DNA of 64,000 nucleotides from Leptolyngbya sp. FACHB-321 (lineage in GTDB: Bacteria > Cyanobacteriota > Cyanobacteriia > Leptolyngbyales > Leptolyngbyaceae): assembly GCF_014695975.1 (NCBI RefSeq), contig NZ_JACJPI010000064.1:270223-334222 (forward strand), in the 5' to 3' direction. How positions within the stretch are numbered: position 1 is the stretch's first letter; every line of letters begins with the position of its first letter. This document shows positions 1 through 7,350 of this stretch, one piece after another. The notes below the pieces were generated by a model that was not told the origin of the DNA, did no database searches, and worked only from the letters and a program-made list of their open reading frames with translations. Made by a program: the position numbers and the translations under genes.

Positions 1-15
1 GGAAGTCCAGCTTTT

Positions 16-366
16 CTACTGGTCTACTGATGCAGGCTGTTGGTTTAGCAGTCGCTCGATGAGGCTAGGAGGAGTAGCTTGACGATAGGCTCCACAGTAA
101 TGCATTGTGAGGACTGCCTTAAACGCCCAATGATTGGCAGGCACATCGACAAATGGGTTGGGCAATGTTTCGGCTCGATTCTGTACACAGGCTTCAAGTA
201 CCTGTCTAGCAGTTGGTTCAGCCTGTGCTTGATCGCCTGATGTCTGTGCGATCGTGCGAGGTGGGTTATTTGGCAAAGCCGCGCTCGCCGCTAGAGGTAG
301 CATGAGCGTGGCGATCGCCGACAGCATTACTGTGCTGAAAATTGTGCTGAAACGGTTGCAGTTCAT
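16..366 (-). CDS. Small exported protein with a partial SLH-like motif
   Basis: A 116-residue protein read from ATG at 366; a TTG four codons upstream is less likely. The N-terminus is a signal peptide: a basic start, a hydrophobic stretch (residues 8-24) and an Ala-rich cleavage region. Residues about 70-95 read NPFVDVPANHWAFKAV, like the first half of an S-layer homology (SLH) repeat (F-x-D-V-x-x-x-H-W-A). One half-repeat is short for real SLH anchoring, so a cell-envelope location is inferred from the signal peptide and this motif. No Shine-Dalgarno sequence is obvious. The gene stands alone, diverging from the lipoprotein gene that follows. Confidence 0.65.
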   Translation of the reverse strand: MNCNRFSTIFSTVMLSAIATLMLPLAASAALPNNPPRTIAQTSGDQAQAEPTARQVLEACVQNRAETLPNPFVDVPANHWAFKAVLTMHYCGAYRQATPPSLIERLLNQQPASVDQ

Positions 367-562
367 AGAACAAACCAAGGAGAGGTTAAGAGTGCTAGAG
401 CTAACATTTAACTGATAAGACTAGTGTAGTCATGCAAGCGCTGAAGTGCATTTAAGGGCAAGTGTTAGTGACGGCTGCTGGACTTGAATGGCTATGATGC
501 TTGCTCTACCAGCACCTCTTACCAGAAATGATTTGTGTACAAGCTGTCTTTTTGATGCTGTT

Positions 563-1111
563 ATGACTACTACTGTTGCCCGCTTGACGGTTTGCCTGAT
601 GAGCCTCATCGCTTTAACGTTGGGCAGTTGCAGCGCTCCGCCTGTGGCTGATGCTCCTCCTGGCGATCGCAGTCCGGTGCCTACGCCTTCACCGAGCGCG
701 ACACAGCCATCACCCTCTCCTAGTGTTGCCGCTCGCCTGACACCACCGACGGGCACACCCAGTCCGACGACAACAATCAATATCTATAAAGTCGATACGC
801 AATGCGCGAATTTGGCACCAGAAAAGGTGACGGTGACAGCCTCGAAATCCTTGGAGGCAGCGATCGCGCAAGTGCTAGCCGAAACCGATAGCGGTGACTT
901 CAGCATTGCGGGCTACCGAGTCAGCCAAGAAGGGGCGCGGGCGATCGTCGATCTCCGCCTTCCTGCTAATGCTAAACGCAGTTTCTACTCCCTCTCAAGT
1001 TGCGAACAACTTGCCCTCTTTGGCGGCATCCGCAAAACGTTGCTCAACAACTCCCAATGGAAGATTCAATCCGTACAGTTTACGGAGAAAGGGCAGGAGA
1101 TTGTTTTGTAA
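563..1111 (+). CDS. Lipoprotein with GerMN-like domain
   Basis: An open frame begins at 488, but the ATG at 563 gives a proper lipoprotein signal: a short n-region, a hydrophobic core and the lipobox L-G-S-C. A Pro/Ser/Thr-rich spacer (about residues 25-75) follows. The C-terminal ~110 residues resemble the GerMN (sporulation/germination) fold: an IYKVD strand, a SLEAAIAQVL helix, a VDLRL strand, a helix with SSCEQLALFGGIRKTL, and a final strand ending QEIVL. In cyanobacteria such proteins are envelope lipoproteins of unknown role. The domain call rests on pattern memory; lipidation is well supported. Confidence 0.7.
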   Translation: MTTTVARLTVCLMSLIALTLGSCSAPPVADAPPGDRSPVPTPSPSATQPSPSPSVAARLTPPTGTPSPTTTINIYKVDTQCANLAPEKVTVTASKSLEAAIAQVLAETDSGDFSIAGYRVSQEGARAIVDLRLPANAKRSFYSLSSCEQLALFGGIRKTLLNNSQWKIQSVQFTEKGQEIVL

Positions 1112-1158
1112 GAAAGGCTGAAGGCTAAAGGCTGAAAGCTGAAGGCTAAAAGGGCTGG
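1112..1158. repeat. Heptamer tandem repeat (AAGGCTG/AAGGCTA type)
   Basis: About six degenerate copies of a purine-rich heptamer close to AAGGCTG lie directly after the lipoprotein stop codon, filling the space to the convergent DNA glycosylase gene. The same repeat style recurs between many genes in this window and matches the known cyanobacterial habit of short tandemly repeated heptamers. Confidence 0.75.
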
Positions 1159-1160
1159 TT

Positions 1161-1844
1161 TTATCCTTTAGTTCTTATCTTTATACTTTCCACTTTCGAC
1201 ACGGCTGGGCAGTTTGCCAGATACCAGCGCCAGGGGAAGTCAGTGCCCTGAGTTAAGCCAATGCGGGTTGTTTGGGTCAATGAATGTGTGCCGTCATCTA
1301 GCTGCTGTTGAAACGTGGCATCGCGGTGTTCGAGCCACAGCGGTTGTTCCAGTTGCAGCGGTTGGGCAGTAAAGCTCAGGTCAATCTTGAGGGCGCGACA
1401 GAGTTTGCCAGGTCCGGCAGCAATGCGGTGAGGTTTTGGCTCTTTTTGTCGATCGATCCAGGGTGGAATCGTTTCAAGCTGGAGTGCCCGGATTAATACA
1501 GCGCTGGGCACTCCATCCAAGTCAGTGACAACATTCAGGCAGTAATACATCCCATAGATGAGATAGACATAGGTCATGCCAGCGGGACCAAACATTACGC
1601 TGTTGCGATCGGTGCGGCGGCGGTAGGCATGACAGGCAGGATCGCCTGGGGTATATGCCTCAGTCTCGACAATCTGCCCACGCCAGGTCGTGCCATCAGG
1701 TAACAGTCGCACAAGGGTACAGCCGATGAGGTCAGGTGCAACGGCTGTAGAAGGGCGGGAAAGCCAGGACGGTGAAATGACCAAACTTGTTGCGAGATTC
1801 TGTGAATTGGTAGGATTACGGAAAGACCGTTTTACAATCTTCAA
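1161..1844 (-). CDS. DNA-3-methyladenine glycosylase (AAG/MPG family)
   Basis: Base-excision repair glycosylase that removes alkylated purines such as 3-methyladenine and hypoxanthine. The 227-residue protein has the family signatures: IVETEAY (about residues 58-64, carrying the catalytic Glu), the tyrosine-rich block YVYLIYGMYYCLNVV (about 92-106), SAVLIRALQ, and GPGKLCRAL near residue 145. The frame opens at TTG 1844; a start about 20 codons later, just before SWLSRPS, would fit the family's usual length better, so the start is uncertain. It stands alone and diverges from the 40-aa membrane protein gene. Confidence 0.92.
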   Translation of the reverse strand: MKIVKRSFRNPTNSQNLATSLVISPSWLSRPSTAVAPDLIGCTLVRLLPDGTTWRGQIVETEAYTPGDPACHAYRRRTDRNSVMFGPAGMTYVYLIYGMYYCLNVVTDLDGVPSAVLIRALQLETIPPWIDRQKEPKPHRIAAGPGKLCRALKIDLSFTAQPLQLEQPLWLEHRDATFQQQLDDGTHSLTQTTRIGLTQGTDFPWRWYLANCPAVSKVESIKIRTKG

Positions 1845-1921
1845 ACGTTTAAGAGCGTACTGCGATCGTAGGCCGCTCTTTTAACTTAAAGTCAAACCTT
1901 CATTTAGAGAGGCATAAAAAG

Positions 1922-2044
1922 ATGGATGTTAAATTAGCACTGGTTGTACTCACGGCTGTCTTTACAGTAGCGTGCTTGTTTTTCGGCACCAAAAACGGCT
2001 TTTACGATACTGACGACTACCACGGCAATGGTTCTGCTCATTGA
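1922..2044 (+). CDS. 40-residue single-helix membrane protein
   Basis: ATG at 1922 opens a 40-codon frame ending with TGA at 2042-2044. A Shine-Dalgarno sequence AGAGAGG (1906-1912) stands nine bases upstream. The protein is one transmembrane helix (residues about 4-22, LALVVLTAVFTVACLFFG) followed by a polar tail, KNGFYDTDDYHGNGSAH. This size and layout (short N-terminus, one helix, ~18-residue hydrophilic tail) is typical of the low-mass subunits of cyanobacterial photosystems and of the NDH-1 complex. I cannot name the family, so a thylakoid complex role is only inferred. The good ribosome site and biased composition argue for a real gene. Confidence 0.7.
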   Translation: MDVKLALVVLTAVFTVACLFFGTKNGFYDTDDYHGNGSAH

Positions 2045-2528
2045 GGCACTCGTAAGACCTGTGCAATCTGATTGCTGAGAGTGCTCAACACCTTACCGGC
2101 AGGAGCAACGCGCTTGTAAGGTAGCCTCTTATTGCCGTCGCCATAGAGCTTAGAACCTTGGAAAGGGAGTGTATGGGCTTGCCCCTAACCAGAATGCAAC
2201 CCCTGCACCTTGTTTCAACTAATATGGCTACTGCTGTAAGACCAAGAGATGCAGAGACTTCAACGCTTTCTAACCGCATACGACATGGTTGTATTCATGT
2301 TGATACATTCATGTCGATTCAGTGAGTTGGAGTGCATGGCTGGTTGGTTTAACCCTACGTTGATGAGTCGGCAACATTGCTTCATCGGTGTATCTGGTGC
2401 AGAAGTGCAGGAATGTTTGCCCTCTGCACTAGGCTGCTGGACAACTAAGCCTGAATCCTTGATTTCGCTAACGAAAGCGCCGTCCTGCAAGATAACCGAC
2501 GTGAACGCCAGAGTAGGACGACGCGAAC
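2045..2528. other. 484-bp intergenic region with inverted repeats
   Basis: No convincing coding frame. A perfect 7-bp inverted repeat (ACCTTAC 2090-2096, GTAAGGT 2116-2122) lies 46 bases past the stop of the 40-aa gene and could end that transcript, though no T-run follows. A small hairpin TTTCG-CTAA-CGAAA occurs near 2464-2477. The remainder may be a long leader for the metallo-hydrolase gene. I recognise no known RNA family. Confidence 0.4.
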
Positions 2529-4259
2529 GTGAGTGAACTGGAATGTGTAGCGTATGGTGTGGGAGCAGATGAGGGCATCTGCCTTCTGCTGAAGCTTGGG
2601 CGCTATCGTGTTTTATTGGACTGTGGGCTGGCAGATCTCTCTACGCTGCTGGCAGAAACGACGGTTCCTCCAGCCGATTTAGTGTTGTGCAGTCATGCTC
2701 ATGCCGATCACGCGAGGGGATTGTTGGCACTGCATCAAGCGTTTCCTCAGCTACCCATTTATGCAAGTGAGGTGACGACACAACTGCTGCCGCTGAACTG
2801 GTCTAACGTGAACCATGATGCCGATCGCAATGTAAGGGTGATCGAGCCATCACCCCTTTGTCATGCCTTACCCTGGCGCACGCCGATCGAGTTTTGTGAT
2901 GGTCTCAGCGTTGAGCTGTATCCAGCAGGGCATTTGCCTGGTGCAGCGGCATTTTTGCTCACCTATGCACCGTTGCCAGAGGACGATCACCCAGCTCGTG
3001 CCTACACCATTTTTTATACAGGCGACTTTTTTCTTTCGAATGCGCGACTGGTCGAAGGGCTGCCCCTGGAAGAACTGCGAGGCATTGCCCCGGATGTCTT
3101 GATTGTGGAGGGTAGCTACGGCACGGCACGACATCCCCACCGTCGTCAGCAAGAAAATCAACTGGCAGAACGCATTGACCGAGCGATCGTCAACCAGCAA
3201 TCGATCTTGCTACCAACGCCAGCGCTAGGGTTAGGGCAAGAACTCTTGATGCTATTGCGGAGCCATCATTATTTCACTGGGCGTGATCTAGATATCTGGG
3301 TAGATAGCACGGTTGCCGCAGGCTGTGATGCCTATATGGAGATCTTGCCTCATCTGCCGACTGCGGTGCAAAACTTTGCTCGGCATCAATCCCTTTTTTG
3401 GGATGAGCGCGTGCGTCCACGGGTGCGTGCGCTAACCCCAGACCAGCAGTTCCATTTGGAGACGCATCCTGCGATCGTGCTGGCTGATGAAGCTGCTGAT
3501 CTGAGCCAATACTATGGCACCAACCCTGATGCCTGGTTAATCTTGCAGCCACAGCAACCTCACTTGGCGGGAGAGGAGCGAGGAGAGAGGGGAGAAGAGA
3601 AAGATGAAAGGGAGGCAGGGGAAGCAGGCGTAGCAAAGAGGCGAAATGATTCTTACCCCTCACCCCTCACCCCTCTCACCGAAACCTACCTGCTGGCGCA
3701 GCATGGCGATGGTCCTGGTACAGCGCAGCTCATTCATAACTTGCGCCCACAGCACGTAGTTTTCATTCATGGTTCGCCCACTTATTTGGCAGATCTCGCA
3801 GGCTTAGAAGAACTGCACAACCGCTATCACCTGCACACACCGTCTGCAAATAGCCTGGTGGAACTGCCGATCGGCGAGACGTTTTTACATACTGCTGCGC
3901 CTGAAGCTAGTTATGAAGGTGAATTGACCGAACTCAACACGATTGTCAGTATTACTTTACCGGATGCAATTACAGCCGATCCGCGCTGGCGGCAATTAGC
4001 CGATACAGGACTAGTAGAGGCTCGCTGGCAGGGTGATGAACTGGTCTTGCGGGGTCTGCCACAACGGGAACTCCTGCGGCCTAGCGATCGCCTGCTGGAC
4101 TGGGTAGACGGTAATTCGCCGCTGCGTAGCTGCTGTGGCAATTGTCGCCATTATCGTGGACAACGCTGCTGGAATCAGCTTTCGCCCTTGTTTGAGTTTA
4201 AGGTTGCACCAGAAGGTTTTTGTCCCGTCTTTGAGCCGCTTCAACCGCCAGAGGATTAA
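2529..4259 (+). CDS. Beta-CASP metallo-beta-lactamase-fold hydrolase with C-terminal Cys motif
   Basis: A 576-residue protein from a GTG start. The MBL fold shows motif 2, HAHADH (residues 56-61), a later histidine in AGHLPGAA, and the metal-binding Asp in YTGDF (about 163-167). IVEGSYG and the FIHGSP segment fit the beta-CASP/RMMBL organisation of RNA-processing nucleases (CPSF73/RNase J relatives). It may therefore be a ribonuclease or another phosphodiesterase; the substrate is unknown. Residues about 346-384 are a Glu/Arg/Gly then Ser/Pro-rich stretch encoded by repeat-like DNA (3565-3682), probably a disordered loop. The last ~45 residues hold four spaced cysteines (C-x2-C, then C, then C in GFCPVF), a possible zinc or iron-sulfur site. 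Confidence 0.8.
   Translation: MSELECVAYGVGADEGICLLLKLGRYRVLLDCGLADLSTLLAETTVPPADLVLCSHAHADHARGLLALHQAFPQLPIYASEVTTQLLPLNWSNVNHDADRNVRVIEPSPLCHALPWRTPIEFCDGLSVELYPAGHLPGAAAFLLTYAPLPEDDHPARAYTIFYTGDFFLSNARLVEGLPLEELRGIAPDVLIVEGSYGTARHPHRRQQENQLAERIDRAIVNQQSILLPTPALGLGQELLMLLRSHHYFTGRDLDIWVDSTVAAGCDAYMEILPHLPTAVQNFARHQSLFWDERVRPRVRALTPDQQFHLETHPAIVLADEAADLSQYYGTNPDAWLILQPQQPHLAGEERGERGEEKDEREAGEAGVAKRRNDSYPSPLTPLTETYLLAQHGDGPGTAQLIHNLRPQHVVFIHGSPTYLADLAGLEELHNRYHLHTPSANSLVELPIGETFLHTAAPEASYEGELTELNTIVSITLPDAITADPRWRQLADTGLVEARWQGDELVLRGLPQRELLRPSDRLLDWVDGNSPLRSCCGNCRHYRGQRCWNQLSPLFEFKVAPEGFCPVFEPLQPPED
3565..3682. repeat. Purine/pyrimidine repeat block inside the beta-CASP gene
   Basis: A GA-rich tract (GAGAGGAG-like units), then a CT-rich tract with CACCCCT repeats, read in frame through a conserved gene. 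It looks like the heptamer repeat blocks found between genes elsewhere in this window. Confidence 0.6.
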
Positions 4260-4454
4260 GCCTGGCTACCTTTGATCAAGATTAGGTTTAGCTTATGAAG
4301 TTAGTTGTAGAGCGCAGGTATACCGTTCCAACAGCGAACCGTTAGAGGGAATATACCCCACTGACTTGGAAGCCTTGCTGTGATTCTCAGCACCTGGTTT
4401 AGTGTCGATCGCCCATACCCTAAACTATTAGAAATGTTGATGAGTCTAATACCG

Positions 4455-5801
4455 ATGAAACCCCTCGCTTCAGCTAATCGTGTTAAACCTGCTAAAGCTG
4501 TGAGCCTAGCGATCGCAGTGCTAGCGATCGGTTTTCTCTCTGCTGCCTGTCAAGAAGCCGCTGCACCGCCAGCCAGTACTTCTGCTGGTTCACCGTCACC
4601 TGGGACACCTTCTGCTGGTGATGCCAAAAGCCTAAAAATTGGCACCCTGCTCCCTGCAACGGGCGACCTGGCTTCTGTCGGTCAGCCAATGCTAGCGGCA
4701 GTCCCACTACTGGTCGAAACCGTTAACCAGTGCGGTGGAGTGAATGGCGCTCCAGTAACGCTCTTAGCCAACACCGATGACCAAACTGACCCAACGGCGG
4801 GTGCAGACGGTATGACCAAGCTCGCAGAAGTGGATAAAGTAGCAGGCGTGGTCGGGTCATTCGCTAGCAGCGTTTCGGCGGCGGCAATTCCGATCGCTAT
4901 TCGTAACAAGGTAATGCTCGTCTCCCCAGGCAGCACCAGCCCAGTCTTTACAGAACGAGGTCAAAAAGGCGAGTTTCAGGGCTACTGGGCGCGCACAGCT
5001 CCACCAGATACTTACCAGGCGCGGGCACTGGCAAAGCTTGCCTATGAAAGAGGCATTCGACGAGCAGCCACGGTGGTCATCAACAACGATTACGGCAGAG
5101 GGTTTGAGAAAGAATTTGTGCAGGCGTTCAAAACGCTCGGCGGCACCATCACCAATGAAGCAAAGCCTGCTCGCTATGACCCCAAAGCCACCACGTTTGC
5201 AACCGAAGCTCAAGCTGCCTTTGGCAATAAGCCGGAAGGAGTGGCTGCGGTTGCCTATGCCGAAACAGGTGCGCTGTTGCTGAAAACTGCTTACGAGCAA
5301 GGGCTAAGTAAAGGGGTGCAAATTCTACTGACTGATGGTTCCAAGTCTGATCAATTTGCTACTCAAGTAGGCAAGACAAGCGATGGCAAATTTATTCTGC
5401 AAGACGCGGTGGGGACCATTCCCGGTGCTGACGGCAAAGCGCTTGATGCATTGACCAAACTCTGGCAGGCAAAATTTAAGCAAGCCCCTGCTGCGTATGC
5501 ACCCCAATCATGGGATGCTGCTGCCTTGCTGGTACTCGCTGCTCAAGCTGCTAAAGCAAATACCGGTGATGCAATTAAGAGCAAGATTCTTGACGTGGCA
5601 AATGGTCCTGGTAAGGACGTAAGCGACGTGTGTGAAGGGCTGAAGCTATTGAGCCAGGGAGAAACCATCAACTACCAGGGAGCTAGCGGCAACGTCGATA
5701 TTGACAAGAACGGTGATGTCTCTGGTGTCTATGACGTGTGGCAAGTGGCAGCAGACGGCACGCTAAAGACGGTTAGTAAGGTGAGTCCTGCAACCAAGTA
5801 G
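4455..5801 (+). CDS. ABC transporter substrate-binding lipoprotein (branched-chain amino acid type)
   Basis: Periplasmic binding protein of the Leu/Ile/Val (Peripla_BP_6) family that would capture an amino acid or similar small ligand for an ABC importer. From ATG 4455 it has a basic n-region (KPLASANRVKPAK), a hydrophobic core and the lipobox L-S-A-A-C, then a Ser/Pro/Gly linker. The fold starts at LKIGTLLPATGDLASVG; GSFASSVSAAAIPIA and YGRGFEKEF are typical of the hinge-closing lobes. Longer starts at 4380, 4434 and 4440 are possible. No permease or ATPase gene is adjacent, so the partner is unknown. Confidence 0.85.
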   Translation: MKPLASANRVKPAKAVSLAIAVLAIGFLSAACQEAAAPPASTSAGSPSPGTPSAGDAKSLKIGTLLPATGDLASVGQPMLAAVPLLVETVNQCGGVNGAPVTLLANTDDQTDPTAGADGMTKLAEVDKVAGVVGSFASSVSAAAIPIAIRNKVMLVSPGSTSPVFTERGQKGEFQGYWARTAPPDTYQARALAKLAYERGIRRAATVVINNDYGRGFEKEFVQAFKTLGGTITNEAKPARYDPKATTFATEAQAAFGNKPEGVAAVAYAETGALLLKTAYEQGLSKGVQILLTDGSKSDQFATQVGKTSDGKFILQDAVGTIPGADGKALDALTKLWQAKFKQAPAAYAPQSWDAAALLVLAAQAAKANTGDAIKSKILDVANGPGKDVSDVCEGLKLLSQGETINYQGASGNVDIDKNGDVSGVYDVWQVAADGTLKTVSKVSPATK

Positions 5802-5826
5802 GGAGTAGGGAGTAGGGAGTAGGGAG
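5799..5826. repeat. Perfect heptamer repeat, 4 x TAGGGAG
   Basis: Four exact head-to-tail copies of TAGGGAG. The first three bases are the TAG stop codon of the binding-protein gene, so the array begins within the coding sequence. Slippage would change only the 3' untranslated region. Confidence 0.9.
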
Positions 5827-5839
5827 TGAAACTAGAAGT

Positions 5840-5873
5840 CAGACGTTAGAAAGCACGAACTTTCTAACGTCTG
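5840..5873. terminator. Bidirectional terminator-like hairpin
   Basis: A perfect 14-bp inverted repeat (arms 5840-5853 and 5860-5873, 6-base loop) between two convergent genes. The downstream sequence is pyrimidine-rich (CTTCTTTCT) rather than a clean T-run, so efficiency is uncertain. It could end both transcripts. Confidence 0.75.
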
Positions 5874-5928
5874 GCTCCTAACTTCTTCTTTCTCGTGAGC
5901 GTGGCTGAAGACAGTGCGTTAGAACTAC

Positions 5929-6825
5929 CTAAAAGCCTGCAAAGTTGTAGCCAATTCCGATTAAAACGCCCAGTTCAATACCATCAATCAAGCCTGCGTT
6001 GGCGGCAGCGGTAAGCGTGAGTTGGGGTGAGAGTGGAACGTCGACGCCACCAGAAACAATCAGGTCGGCGTTTTTGCGATCGCCTGTAGAAAACGACGCA
6101 CCAACGCCCACATAAGGCGCAAAGCTCACTCGTCCAGCGCTTTGAATTGGAAAGTCGAGCGTAACGGGGAACAGGAAGCTGACATCACCATTGATCAAAA
6201 TTGTTGGTCGTACTGAGATGTTGCTGGTCAAGCCAATCTTGCTCAAGATCGCGCCGCTCAAATCGCCGAGAGGCGTGCTGCCGATCGCGCCAATGTTTGC
6301 ACCGACACCGACATAGCTGGAGCCAGAGCGGGTTGCCCGACCTGGTTCGATCGGCTCAATTTGGGCAAGCACGGGTGCAGTCGTCTGTGCAAAATCCTGC
6401 TGCTCGGCAAAAGCAGATGTTGACGCTTCAAGGTCAAGTGCTGCTGCCGACGTTGGTACTGTGCCGGGGGCAGGAACGGCTAGCGTGGTTGCAGCAGTCG
6501 AGCTAACAGCCGTCTCTACCTGAGGCACGTTTACCGATTGAGCTGACAAATTCGCTGGCTGATTCGCTACCGACGCGGTTGGCTCTAACGCCGCAGACAA
6601 AACAGCTGTTGTCTCCTGGGGAGCCACAGCAGCATTGCTGAAAGACGCTGCCTCTGGCAATATCAGATTGCTGGTTAAACGAATCGTATCAGCCATCTGT
6701 AGCATTGGGGCTTCGGAAACCGGATTGGTTGTTTCGGCTTGAACCGCTAACTGACCACAGGCGATCGCAGAAACAGCAAGACTAAACGACAGACACAGAC
6801 GATCGATCGAACGGTTAAATTTCAC
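5929..6825 (-). CDS. Outer-membrane beta-barrel protein
   Basis: A 298-residue protein read from GTG 6825, which has GGAG eight bases upstream; the frame extends to ATG 6894, but that start lacks a ribosome site and would bury the signal peptide. Residues 1-30 are a signal peptide (KFNRSIDRLCLSFSLAVSA...VQA). A long Ala/Thr/Ser/Val-rich spacer follows (to about residue 145). The C-terminal ~150 residues alternate polar and hydrophobic positions, with repeated glycines (SYVGVGANIGAIG, FAPYVGVGASF, LTLTAAANAGL) and end in IGIGYNFAGF, a barrel-like C-terminal aromatic signature. Role unknown; location in the outer membrane is inferred. Confidence 0.7.
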   Translation of the reverse strand: MKFNRSIDRLCLSFSLAVSAIACGQLAVQAETTNPVSEAPMLQMADTIRLTSNLILPEAASFSNAAVAPQETTAVLSAALEPTASVANQPANLSAQSVNVPQVETAVSSTAATTLAVPAPGTVPTSAAALDLEASTSAFAEQQDFAQTTAPVLAQIEPIEPGRATRSGSSYVGVGANIGAIGSTPLGDLSGAILSKIGLTSNISVRPTILINGDVSFLFPVTLDFPIQSAGRVSFAPYVGVGASFSTGDRKNADLIVSGGVDVPLSPQLTLTAAANAGLIDGIELGVLIGIGYNFAGF

Positions 6826-7350
6826 GGACACATCTCCACACGTAATAAAAAATTGGGTAGCTACAACTGGTGTTAAATCGAGCGGTTCATACAAGTCTGC
6901 TCTCTCACTCTAGTTAAACGCGGCAAAGCGATCGTCCCGGTGGCGATTGAGAACGTATTTCCACAAAGCCTGTTGCCAGGTAGAGCGTTGATACTTAGCG
7001 TCATCAGGCTTCAGCATTCAGAAGTCTGAGTAACAGCAAACTGTATAAAAGCGCTTCCAATAACGGCAAATTGCTTCTACCTCTATTCAATGAGAAACGG
7101 AGTGCTGGTGAGTCACTCCTACGGTAGATCATGTCCTAAAAGCTCAATTCTCTTAGGGCTTACACACTTGACGCTTGAAATATTGCTCCCTTAAAAGGGG
7201 AAATGCCAAAAGTCCCTTTTTTGATGAAAGTAGAAACTTCTGCTGCGTCAGTCCTATCTTTTTACACTATCGACCAAGCCAAGGGTCAAAATCGAGGATG
7301 ATTGGATAGCAACGCGATATGACAGCACCAGCCAAACGCTGAAAGCAAAG
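6826..7350. other. 525-bp divergent intergenic region
   Basis: Lies between the barrel protein (minus) and csaB (plus). No gene is visible. It contains one terminator-like hairpin (listed separately) with no plus-strand gene in front of it, and a short CCTAA/TTAGG inverted repeat near 7134-7156. Confidence 0.4.
7193..7222 (+). terminator. Orphan terminator-like hairpin
   Basis: AAAAGGG (7193-7199) pairs with CCCTTTT (7214-7220) and runs into a six-T tract (7217-7222), a rho-independent terminator pattern on the plus strand. No plus-strand gene lies upstream within this region, so it may end a small RNA or an antisense transcript. Confidence 0.5.

Noticed and set aside
430..780. 116-codon minus-strand frame
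   Set aside because: Antisense to the lipoprotein gene, Gly/Val-rich without family resemblance; the plus-strand gene has a proper lipobox.
2249..2536. 95-codon plus-strand frame before the beta-CASP gene
   Set aside because: No domain, ribosome site or codon bias; overlaps the next gene's start.
4857..5300. 147-codon minus-strand frame
   Set aside because: Antisense shadow of the binding-protein gene, Cys/Arg-rich without domain.
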